Source: Bacillota bacterium (GTDB lineage Bacteria; Bacillota; Clostridia; Christensenellales; SZUA-584). From it: DNA of 29,463 bases. The notes beneath the pieces were generated by a model. The model had not been told where the DNA came from. It did not search any database and was given only the letters and a program-made list of their open reading frames with translations. Location: assembly GCA_023410595.1 (NCBI GenBank), contig JAEYPO010000037.1, positions 1 to 29,463 on the forward strand, written 5' to 3'. Below, one piece after another: positions 22,658 through 29,463 of this stretch (positions are counted from its first letter, which is position 1; each line of letters opens with the position of its first letter). Made by a program: the position numbers and the translations under genes.

Positions 22658-25600
22658 TTAAATTGTCTTCTTTCTTTTTATCAGTATCACGGTTAAAATA
22701 ACTGCTGCCGCTGCCACAAAAAGCGCGCCTATAATCCACAGCAGCGTTGTAAGTATATTGGCCGCATGTTTTGTAATATCCGCTGCTGCTTTGCTTGCAT
22801 CCTTTACCTGCACTTTGTAATTTCCAAGCGGCACGCCTTCCTCGTCCAGCGCAGTAATTTCTATCGTGCCGCCTTTACCAATATCCTCTTCGATAATTTC
22901 AAAACGAACGACACCGCTATCTTCGTCAACATTTATAACTTCACCATTGTTAAGCTCTATTGAGGCGGTACCTTTAGGGAGCGTACTCAAATCGATCACG
23001 ACAACATACAGACCCGTCTCATCGTCACGCTCAACGCTGAGCGGTTTCAGTATAGATATCGTGCCAGTTGCCTGCGCAGAAGTCGTCGGCGTCGGAGTTG
23101 AAGAAGGCGTCGGAGCGGCGGAAGGCTCAGCAGACGAGGAATTCCCGGTCGAGGGGCTTGCCGCCGCGTCGTGCTCATTTTCACTGTCATTATCACCATC
23201 GTCCGCAGTGGGTTTCTCTACGATCGCATGAAGTGTTACGCCAATTGAAGCGGTGAGCGGCAGGCTTCCCGACACATATTGCCCTTCCCTGCAGGTGACG
23301 AAAATATCCGCTATGTTATTGTCATAGTCCTCAGTGGCATTGCCGGATAAAGCTATTTTTACGGTATGCGCATCCACACGGGTTATGCTGCCTTTGGCTA
23401 CACCTTTCGGAAGGTTGCCCACTGTCCAGCCGGCTGCGTCCAACGTTTTAGCGAATTGTCCGCCGGTCAGCGTTACAATTATCACTTCGCCATTTTCCGC
23501 TCCCTCAGTAATGGAGCCGTCGTCATTCAGCGTCAGTTTTTCTTCATCGTTTATCGCTGTCAAAACGGCGCCTGCTGCACTCAAGCCGCTAATGTGCGTA
23601 TTGTTTATGCATTCAGTTCCTCCGCATATTACCGTTACAGCAATATCATTATCGTAGTCCCATACAGCATTGCCTGACAATTTGATTCCCGCCGTATTTT
23701 TGTCTATGCGCTTAACTTCCCCAATGGAGACGCCTTCCGGCAGGCCGGTCACAGTCCAATTTGCCGCTGTCAGTATATTATTGAACATTCCGCCCGCCAA
23801 GGTTGCTATGATGGTTTTACCGTTCTCGCTGCCCTCTGAAATCAGCTCGCTGCTGACAGCGGACAGACTTTCCTCGTCGTCCAATGCCTTAATCGTAATA
23901 CCATTGGATGACAGCGTGCCGCCGCCTGTACTGTCCATATATTCCGCTGCTGTACACGATACAGCAAGAGTCAGGTCGTTGTCATAGTCCTCCGTTGCAT
24001 TTCCTGACAGTGTGATTTTTACCGTATTATCATTTATTCGTGTCACCGCACCTTTTGTCACTCCGCCCGGCAAACCTGATACCGTCCAGTTGGCCGCCGT
24101 TACCGTTGTAACAAACGTACCGCCGTTCAGTGTCACCGTAATGACTTCTCCATCCTCGCTGCCCTCGGATATCAACCCGTCGCCGCTTGCGGACATACTC
24201 TCCGCATCATTATTAGCGTTTAAATTGAAGAAGCCCTGCAAAGCGCCGTTGCCCGTACTGTCTTCATATTCATCTGCTGAACACGATACCGTAACGGTCC
24301 TATCGCTATCGTAATCACAGGCGTTGCCCGACAACGCTATAGTTACAGTGTGCGCGTTAACGCGTGTTACTGAACCCTTTGCGACGCCGTCCGGCAAACC
24401 CGTAAGCGTCCAGTTTGAGGGCACTATGGGCTGTGCAAGCGTACCATTTATCAGCGTTGCAGTGATGACTTCGCCGTCCTTAGCGCCTTCCGTGATAGCG
24501 CCGTCGGTATCCACAGAGAGGCTCTCCGCATCATTAACCGCTGTCAGTGTAAAGCCAGCCGAAAGGGTGCCTCCGCCCGTATTGTCAGTATATTCCGACT
24601 TTGTGCATGATACCGTGGCGGTTATGTCGTTGTCGTAATCTCCCGTGGCGTTGCCCGACAGTTTCACCGTAGCATGGGTATCGTCCACACGCGTGACAGC
24701 TCCCTTGGATACGCCATCCGGTAAGCCGGAGACTGTCCAGTTTGAAGGCGTCAATGTGGCTGCCAACTGTCCTCCCAACAACGTCACATTGATGACTTCG
24801 CCGTTCTCGCTTCCCTCCGTAATCATACCGTCGGTGGCCGCAGCAAGGCTCTCTGAATCATTCGTCGCCAATACGGCAATCGTGTTGGTGGTAAGGCTTG
24901 AACCGGCAGACAACTCAGCGCTGCCAATAGTTACAGAAATACTTTTATCCGAGTCAAAATCCGCTCCGGTATATGCAAGCGCCAGACTGCAATGTGTTGT
25001 GTCCGTATAACTCACGCTGCTGATTGTAAACGGCGCTCCGTTCAACGAGAAGTTTGATTTATCCAGCGTATTATCCGCAAACGTGACGCCATCCTCCAAT
25101 GTAACGTTTACTACTTTTCCACTAACGTTGCTCTCGGTTATGGATGATGACGCTGACAACGCTGCCGAGGGAACTTTATAATCCACCAAAAGCTGATCAG
25201 GATCCGATCCTTCACGGGAATTAAAATAACATTCATTATAACTGCCGGTAATCGCCGGACTGAGAACCAACGTAGCCATTCCATCGCCCGACGCTTCTGA
25301 TTGTATAAAGCTTGTCACATCAATAGAGTACCATATGATTTGCGGCATGTTGTTAAATGCGATAGGATAGTGAGACAGGGTGAGCAGAGTATTTTGAGAA
25401 GGGAACGACGTATCGCTTCCCGAAGTATCTCCTTCCGTCCAGTCGTCGATGCTAGAACCATACACGTCGATTGATATACCGCCGTTGTGCCCGGTCGAGC
25501 AATACTTTACGCCTATCTTCAGATATGCGGTGCTGATGTTTTTGCCCGCTATATCCGACAAGTTAAAGCAGACTGCCGTCCGGTTAATACCATAGATATA

Positions 25601-25765
25601 CCCGGCCTGATCGCCTACATAGAGCAAAGTGTCCGCATCCGCCGCACCGTAGGAATAACCTCCCTCATCATTCAAGTATTTATCCTTATCGGCATATATC
25701 GTCGTGGTAAATGTAGCTGCATGGGCGGCGCGCTCCATTTCAGCGGCAACAGCATCGTCAGGCAC
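22658..25765 (-). CDS. Large repeat-containing surface protein with membrane anchor (frameshifted 5' end)
   Basis: The main frame gives 1035 aa, but its apparent GTG start (25765) lacks a signal peptide, which is found in another frame from 25851. Residues ~20-197 resemble a DNRLRE/CBM96-like beta domain (TTIYADKDKYLND...LLVDYKVP). Residues ~201-300 are a divergent repeat. Residues 302-849 are five tandem ~109-aa units (ITEGSENGEVI...NWTVSGLPDGV...LSGNATxDYDND). An Asp/Ser/Pro/Thr stalk, a ~100-aa beta domain and a membrane helix with an IKRKKTI tail end the protein, as in the 18604 gene. It is probably cell-surface and may bind carbohydrate. As the sequence stands, export would fail unless the frame is corrected. 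No clear promoter was seen. Confidence 0.85.
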   Translation of the reverse strand: MPDDAVAAEMERAAHAATFTTTIYADKDKYLNDEGGYSYGAADADTLLYVGDQAGYIYGINRTAVCFNLSDIAGKNISTAYLKIGVKYCSTGHNGGISIDVYGSSIDDWTEGDTSGSDTSFPSQNTLLTLSHYPIAFNNMPQIIWYSIDVTSFIQSEASGDGMATLVLSPAITGSYNECYFNSREGSDPDQLLVDYKVPSAALSASSSITESNVSGKVVNVTLEDGVTFADNTLDKSNFSLNGAPFTISSVSYTDTTHCSLALAYTGADFDSDKSISVTIGSAELSAGSSLTTNTIAVLATNDSESLAAATDGMITEGSENGEVINVTLLGGQLAATLTPSNWTVSGLPDGVSKGAVTRVDDTHATVKLSGNATGDYDNDITATVSCTKSEYTDNTGGGTLSAGFTLTAVNDAESLSVDTDGAITEGAKDGEVITATLINGTLAQPIVPSNWTLTGLPDGVAKGSVTRVNAHTVTIALSGNACDYDSDRTVTVSCSADEYEDSTGNGALQGFFNLNANNDAESMSASGDGLISEGSEDGEVITVTLNGGTFVTTVTAANWTVSGLPGGVTKGAVTRINDNTVKITLSGNATEDYDNDLTLAVSCTAAEYMDSTGGGTLSSNGITIKALDDEESLSAVSSELISEGSENGKTIIATLAGGMFNNILTAANWTVTGLPEGVSIGEVKRIDKNTAGIKLSGNAVWDYDNDIAVTVICGGTECINNTHISGLSAAGAVLTAINDEEKLTLNDDGSITEGAENGEVIIVTLTGGQFAKTLDAAGWTVGNLPKGVAKGSITRVDAHTVKIALSGNATEDYDNNIADIFVTCREGQYVSGSLPLTASIGVTLHAIVEKPTADDGDNDSENEHDAAASPSTGNSSSAEPSAAPTPSSTPTPTTSAQATGTISILKPLSVERDDETGLYVVVIDLSTLPKGTASIELNNGEVINVDEDSGVVRFEIIEEDIGKGGTIEITALDEEGVPLGNYKVQVKDASKAAADITKHAANILTTLLWIIGALFVAAAAVILTVILIKRKKTI
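22680..23130 (-). repeat. C-terminal stalk/anchor cassette, copy 2
   Basis: This is the partner of 18621-19080. Both encode PTPTTSAQATG, ILKPLSV, RDDETGLYVVVIDLSTLP, TIEITALDEEGVPLGNYKVQ, KAAADITKHAANILTTLLW and a basic tail. The part from 22723 to 22871 is almost identical in DNA. The 3' flank (CCCAAAATGCTTTTGGAG at ~22634) also matches that of the decayed third copy (~25941). Confidence 0.85.
23219..24862 (-). repeat. Five tandem ~327-bp coding repeats
   Basis: Units start at residues 302, 411, 519, 629 and 739, each ~108-110 residues. Each holds NDxESL, DGxITEGSENGEVI, TLxGG, NWTVSGLPxGVxKG, TRV and KIxLSGNATxDYDND. A more divergent unit precedes them (residues ~201-300). The DNA copies differ at many sites, so the array is old enough to have diverged or is under diversifying change. 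Confidence 0.88.
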
Positions 25766-25851
25766 AGCACTGCCATAAACAACCCCAACAACCTGGTAAC
25801 CGTTCTCATACGCTTGCTTCGCGTTGTGAAAGCCATAATCATTTGTTTCAC
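25672..25851 (-). pseudogene. Out-of-frame signal peptide of the repeat surface protein
   Basis: A GTG at 25851 with AGAGGGG five bases upstream opens a 59-codon frame starting MKQMIMAFTTRSKRMR. It continues with a hydrophobic LLGLFMAVLCLTMLLP core, then WSAPP, a standard signal peptide. It ends at a TGA at 25672-25674, one frame away from the mature protein frame of the 22658-25765 gene. The most likely reading is one gene with a 1-base change near 25690-25770, either a true mutation or a sequencing or assembly error. No classic slippery heptamer was seen at the junction. Confidence 0.75.
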
Positions 25852-25962
25852 TTTATCCCCTCTTAATCAAATATGAAATCCCAACCGACAGATCTTCGCT
25901 GTTAACGATATGTGTAAATGTATCTTAGATTTTATTATTGCCCTCAAATGCTTCTGGAGGGT

Positions 25963-26100
25963 TTATGATGCCTTCTTTCTTTTTATCAATATAACAGTTA
26001 AAACAACCGCTTCTGCCACAAAGAGCACGCCGATTATCCACAAAAGTGTCGAAATAATCCCGGCTCCATTATTCGTATTTGTTTCACGCTTATCCGCCAT
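25963..26100 (-). pseudogene. Third, decayed copy of the membrane-anchor module
   Basis: A 45-aa frame (start ATG 26100, stop TAA 25963-25965). It ends STLLWIIGVLFVAEAVVL plus TVILIKRKKAS, matching the last ~32 residues of the two large surface proteins. The 3' flank also matches that of the 22658 gene. No Shine-Dalgarno precedes the ATG, and an in-frame TAG lies directly upstream. A second minus-strand frame at about 26085-26225 (SSFAQTDGWEGGSWRGFTT, then ASGMFDAATYVIY) looks like coding debris of the same lost gene. Most likely a remnant of a third surface-protein gene; a free 45-aa membrane peptide is less likely. Confidence 0.6.
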
Positions 26101-26308
26101 CTATAAATGACGTAGGTAGCTGCATCAAACATACCAGAAGCCGTTGTAAAACCTCTCCAGCTGCCGCCTTCCCATCCGTCAGTCTGCGCGAACGATGAAC
26201 GATTTTCTAATTCTGCTTACGGAATTCTTCGCATTGTGACCAGAAAAATGGCCGTAAAATATACATAATCCAACAATCCATTTTATAACAACTCATCTAA
26301 TATAATAA

Positions 26309-26336
26309 TTGTACTCGGGTACAGTTTTTGCATAAA
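26309..26336 (+). promoter_or_regulatory. Promoter of the LuxR-type gene with GTAC palindrome, copy 2
   Basis: TTGTAC (26309-26314), 16-nt spacer, CATAAA (26331-26336). The dyad TGTACTCGGGTACA (26310-26323) overlaps the -35 box. It is the second copy of the block at 22548-22575, same spacing. The start codon of the regulator is about 100 bases downstream. This arrangement would allow autoregulation. Confidence 0.6.
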
Positions 26337-26434
26337 TCTATATGCAGATTTATCGAAATAATAGGTAAAAGATGTGATAAAATAGAAAAAAGAAGTACGA
26401 CCAGACAAAGGAATTTTATTTGGGGGGAACTTCA

Positions 26435-28993
26435 ATGCTTAAAACAAAATTTACCGTGCCAAGAATCAGCCGGAATATTGTCCCCAGAAAAAAAGCGGAA
26501 GAAAAACTTAAAAACCTGCAGGATATTAAACTTGCCATTATTTGCGCGCCCGCAGGATATGGCAAAACGACAACTGTAGCAAGCTATTTGCAAAAAGAAA
26601 ATATCAGACATGCATGGCTGTCTGTCGATGAAACGGATAATGACCCCGTTAGGTTTTGGCGGTATATGACTGAGGCTGCCGCCGCTTGCATGGGCGATCG
26701 TACCCTCAAGCAAATTACTATTAATGCAGAATTGATCGCTTCCAACATCACAACGGATTTATTCATTAACGCGCTTGGCTGTATTCCTCAAGATGCGGTT
26801 CTTGTGTTGGATGATTACCACCTCATACACGATGAGACGATACAAAAAAGCATCGGATATTTTGCAAAATATATGCCGGATAATATTCGTATGGTCATAT
26901 TGAGCAGGAACGAACCTGAAGGCGAGATTTTAAAGCTGAGCTCCCGAAAAATGACTGTACGGCTCGGAATCATGGACCTTTCCTTTAATTCCGATGAAAC
27001 CTCCGAGCTTTTTTTGCAGAGAAACATCCGTCTCACTCACGATCAGGCCGTCACACTCGAAAAATATACGGAAGGATGGGTCGCAGGGCTGATCGCCGCA
27101 TCTTTCTCCATCGGCGAAGATGATGACATACAAAAAGCAGTCGACCAGATTTCGGGTAAAAACCGCCATATCGATAATATACTTGGAAACGATGTATTCA
27201 ATGCATGGGACGAACAAATCCAGCAGTTCCTCGTGAGCACATCTTTTTTGGACAGGCTTTCGGGCCCGCTTTGCCAGGATGTTACCGGAAACGCAGACAG
27301 TCAGGAGATTTTGGAGACGCTTTCCGTAAGTAATGGTTTTGTCATTCCCCTTGACCACGAAAACGGATGGTTTCGTTATCACCATCTGTTTCAGGAATAT
27401 CTTCTAGGCAGGTTTGTAAAAAAAGGCATTACAGTACAGCGTTCACTCTACAGCCTTGCGGGACAATGGTACCAGAAAAACAATTTCACATCGGATGCGA
27501 TCGAATGTTTGATAAAATCATGTGAATATGAAAAAGCCTTTCCGCTGATTTTGGAAATTTATATCTCATTAACTCAGGACGGTGAATTTGCTACCTGGTG
27601 CAGATGGATGGACGCTATGCCGGAGTCGCTCTGTGAGAGCGATGTGCGCGCCTGTACGGGATATTCATGGGTTCTGTCGATGGAAAACCGTCTCGACCAG
27701 GCAAATATCTGGGCGGACAAGGCGCAGAAGTGTTTCGACCGTATCAAAACCGGCCTTGATCAGAACGAGCAGGATTATCTGGAGACCAATATTGTGGCGA
27801 CTTATGCAAATCTGGCGATTCTTCAAATGGATTCGGCGAAGGTGGTTCAATATTACAGAAAGATTAGTGATTATAAAATACATACACCGATTATCATCGG
27901 AGAGATGAACTCAGGCGAACCGTGCCTGTTGAACACGGCTTATGGTTTTAAAGGAAGGCTCCACAAAATCGAAGAGGCTTATGGCGCTTTCGTCGAAAAC
28001 CTTCCGCTGGTTATCGGAGATTTTTCGTCGTATTTTGTGATTGCCCTTGCGGAATGTCAATATGAACATGACGATTTAAAAGCGGTCTATACAACGCTTG
28101 TGGCTAACATGGGGAGAATTACCAGGTTAAAGAACCCGGGGGTAATTGTCCCCTGTTTCATTGTGCTCGCAAAGCAGAAGCGAGCCGAAGCCGATATGCA
28201 AGGAGCCCTGCGAATTATAGAATCCGGCAAGGACCTCATAGCAAAAAGCAATACAGTATGGAGGTATTTTTTCGATATTTTTGCTGCCAGCCTATATCTA
28301 TCCGCCGGAGATATTAAAAGCGCCTCAGAACACATGGCGTTAAGCCGTATCGGCATATATGACACACTCTCTCCCTCCAGGGAATTCGAGTACCTCGTGT
28401 ATGCAAAATACCTTATGTTGACCGAAAACATTGATGACTCTCTGATACTGCTGAATCGGCTTGAAGACTTCGCACAGCGGGAAGACCGGCTTAAGAGCCG
28501 GATCGAGGCACTCTGCCTCACCGCCACCTGTCATCATGTCAGGAAAGATGATGCCAGCGCAATGCCCGTACTTAATAAAGCGCTTGAGCTTGGAAAAGAA
28601 GACGGGTATCTGCGTACCTTTGTCGATAAGGGTACGCTCATGACGCAGATGCTGGAGAAATACCGGTCATGGGCAAAAAACACCGGTACCAGTACATTCG
28701 CGCAATATGCAAGAGAGATATTAAAGGTTAGCAAACAAAACTTGCAGACGTTGATTGCTTTCAGACCGGGAAGCGTGCCGGAAACGGCGGCTGTTAAAAA
28801 TCATTTAAGCAAACGGGAATCTGAGGTGCTGTCCCTCCTTGTTACGGAATATACCAACCAGCAGATTGCGGATGCGCTTTTCATCACGGTCAGGACAGTC
28901 AAACACCACAACGCCTGCATTTTTGAAAAGCTTGGGGTCAAAAACCGACTTGAAGCCATTATCCGCGCAAGGGAATTAGGACTCGCAGAATAA
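26435..28993 (+). CDS. LuxR-family LAL-type (MalT-like) ATP-dependent regulator
   Basis: An 852-aa cytoplasmic regulator. The ATG at 26435 (MLKTKFTVPRISRNIVPRK) is chosen over an upstream TTG (26420), as GGGGGGAA lies seven bases before it. The MalT-like AAA/STAND ATPase has Walker A CAPAGYGKTTT (~38-48) and Walker B VLVLDDYH (~122-129). The region ~330-780 is helical, TPR-like. The C-terminal LuxR HTH (~790-852) includes LSKRESEVLSLLVTEYTNQQ and TVRTVKHHNACIFEKLGVKN. The class is an inducer-triggered activator; the inducer here is unknown. It faces the surface protein genes and its promoter shares a palindrome with the LRR gene's upstream region. That makes those genes its likely targets, by inference. 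Confidence 0.92.
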   Translation: MLKTKFTVPRISRNIVPRKKAEEKLKNLQDIKLAIICAPAGYGKTTTVASYLQKENIRHAWLSVDETDNDPVRFWRYMTEAAAACMGDRTLKQITINAELIASNITTDLFINALGCIPQDAVLVLDDYHLIHDETIQKSIGYFAKYMPDNIRMVILSRNEPEGEILKLSSRKMTVRLGIMDLSFNSDETSELFLQRNIRLTHDQAVTLEKYTEGWVAGLIAASFSIGEDDDIQKAVDQISGKNRHIDNILGNDVFNAWDEQIQQFLVSTSFLDRLSGPLCQDVTGNADSQEILETLSVSNGFVIPLDHENGWFRYHHLFQEYLLGRFVKKGITVQRSLYSLAGQWYQKNNFTSDAIECLIKSCEYEKAFPLILEIYISLTQDGEFATWCRWMDAMPESLCESDVRACTGYSWVLSMENRLDQANIWADKAQKCFDRIKTGLDQNEQDYLETNIVATYANLAILQMDSAKVVQYYRKISDYKIHTPIIIGEMNSGEPCLLNTAYGFKGRLHKIEEAYGAFVENLPLVIGDFSSYFVIALAECQYEHDDLKAVYTTLVANMGRITRLKNPGVIVPCFIVLAKQKRAEADMQGALRIIESGKDLIAKSNTVWRYFFDIFAASLYLSAGDIKSASEHMALSRIGIYDTLSPSREFEYLVYAKYLMLTENIDDSLILLNRLEDFAQREDRLKSRIEALCLTATCHHVRKDDASAMPVLNKALELGKEDGYLRTFVDKGTLMTQMLEKYRSWAKNTGTSTFAQYAREILKVSKQNLQTLIAFRPGSVPETAAVKNHLSKRESEVLSLLVTEYTNQQIADALFITVRTVKHHNACIFEKLGVKNRLEAIIRARELGLAE

Positions 28994-29345
28994 CCAAAAT
29001 AGAACCGACGGCGTCAGTATCTTCGAAACGGAATTGTTAATAGTCGGTACGATGCCCTTTGTTATAACGCACGTAATTACGATACCTACTAAAGATTGTG
29101 GCGACATACTAATGAAATTGGTGTTTTTCGTTACTGCTCGGCATACAGATGATGTTAGTTTTTATGATTAAAATTACTGTTGACGCGATAAGGGCAATGA
29201 ACAACCTGACAAGCGATGTGCTCATGATCGGACAGACGCTGCTGATCTTGCGATAAGCAAGCACCTCTGAAATCCCTTTAGGTCAGGCTCTTTTGAGCCA
29301 TTAATGAATCGTACAGAAGAAACCAAAATAAGCATACACAACCAT
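28994..29345. other. Non-coding stretch after the LuxR-type gene
   Basis: I see no supported gene here. One + frame stays open from about 28992 to 29171, but it lacks a start with a ribosome binding site and matches nothing I know. A 5-bp hairpin (GGCTC...GAGCC, about 29286-29299) is the only clear structure. No strong terminator for the LuxR-type gene was found. Confidence 0.4.
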
Positions 29346-29419
29346 AACCACCCGTCCAACGGGTGGTTTGCACAAGGGCTATAAGCCCATGTTACCGGCC
29401 AGCGCCTAAAGACGCTGGC
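29346..29419. repeat. Cluster of three hairpins at the right edge
   Basis: Three inverted repeats lie within 74 bases. AACCACCCGT (29346-29355) pairs with ACGGGTGGTT (29359-29368), GGGCT (29376-29380) with AGCCC (29384-29388), and GCCAGCG (29398-29404) with CGCTGGC (29413-29419). Such clusters occur as REP-like elements or as subterminal palindromes of IS200/IS605-type elements. A minus-strand frame ending at the TCA at 29432-29434 might be the tail of a gene beyond the window, but only ten codons are visible. Confidence 0.45.
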
Positions 29420-29463
29420 TTTCACATTTGTTCAAGCCTCTATTGCCTTTGCCACTTTTGCCA

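Noticed and set aside
23219..24862. Regular repeats considered as a CRISPR array
   Set aside because: The period is ~327 bases, the units diverge and are coding; no short identical repeats with unique spacers exist.
22766..25010. Series of regular + strand open frames opposite the repeat surface gene
   Set aside because: Their regular spacing of about 330 bases mirrors the tandem coding repeats on the minus strand; they are antisense shadows.
25690..25780. Programmed -1 frameshift joining signal peptide and mature surface protein
   Set aside because: No X-XXY-YYZ slippery heptamer with a following structure was seen at the junction; a mutation or error is more likely.
28992..29171. Open + frame of about 60 codons after the LuxR-type gene
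   Set aside because: No start codon with a ribosome binding site and no recognisable family; the first ATG inside it leaves only ~40 residues.
29222..29425. 67-residue minus-strand open frame at the right edge
   Set aside because: It runs through the three-hairpin cluster, has no ribosome binding site, and matches no known protein.

Overview
The window looks like a chromosomal segment of a Gram-positive anaerobe of the Clostridia (Bacillota). The signs are GGAGG-type ribosome binding sites, frequent TTG and GTG starts, a lysine riboswitch, a purECFMNHD purine operon with a [4Fe-4S]-type PurF, BspA-like leucine-rich-repeat surface proteins and a large MalT-like LuxR regulator. Gut or host-associated Clostridia are a reasonable guess, but no marker here fixes the genus. 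No rRNA, tRNA or CRISPR array was found, and no complete insertion sequence.

Left part (1-6500). A hairpin-rich intergenic stretch and a possible 46-aa ORF precede a membrane-tethered XRE regulator (585-1334, +). Convergent to it is a tightly overlapping four-gene minus-strand operon. It encodes a TPR protein with an HTH-like C-terminus, an acidic helical protein of unknown function, an HD-domain phosphohydrolase and a THUMP-type 23S rRNA methyltransferase. A small-molecule-type SAM methyltransferase lies just upstream of it.

Lysine part (6550-10240, +). A strong promoter is followed by a lysine riboswitch with its own intrinsic terminator, then asd, dapA and dapB. The DapB protein carries an extra C-terminal pair of ACT domains resembling the regulatory half of aspartokinase. 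The operon could therefore sense lysine at the RNA level and perhaps again at the enzyme level.

Purine part (10287-17550, -). One promoter drives purE-purC-purF-purM-purN-purH-purD, tightly spaced and closed by a terminator. purK, purL, purQ, purS and purB are not in the window.

Right part (17660-29463). A Cys-rich protein of unknown function has a long leader containing a terminator and a copy of a structured ~65-nt repeat; the other copy lies just before dapB. Two very large exported proteins follow on the minus strand: a 1283-aa BspA-type LRR protein and a ~1035-aa protein with a DNRLRE-like N-domain and five ~109-aa tandem repeats. They share an almost identical C-terminal stalk and membrane anchor. 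A third, decayed copy of that anchor lies next to them. Facing them is an 852-aa LuxR/LAL-type ATP-dependent regulator. The regulator promoter and the LRR-gene upstream region share a GTAC-palindrome promoter/operator motif, which suggests a regulated cell-surface module. The second surface gene has its signal peptide in a different frame from its mature protein, so it is either frameshifted or contains a sequencing error. The last ~470 bases hold only hairpins and no convincing gene.
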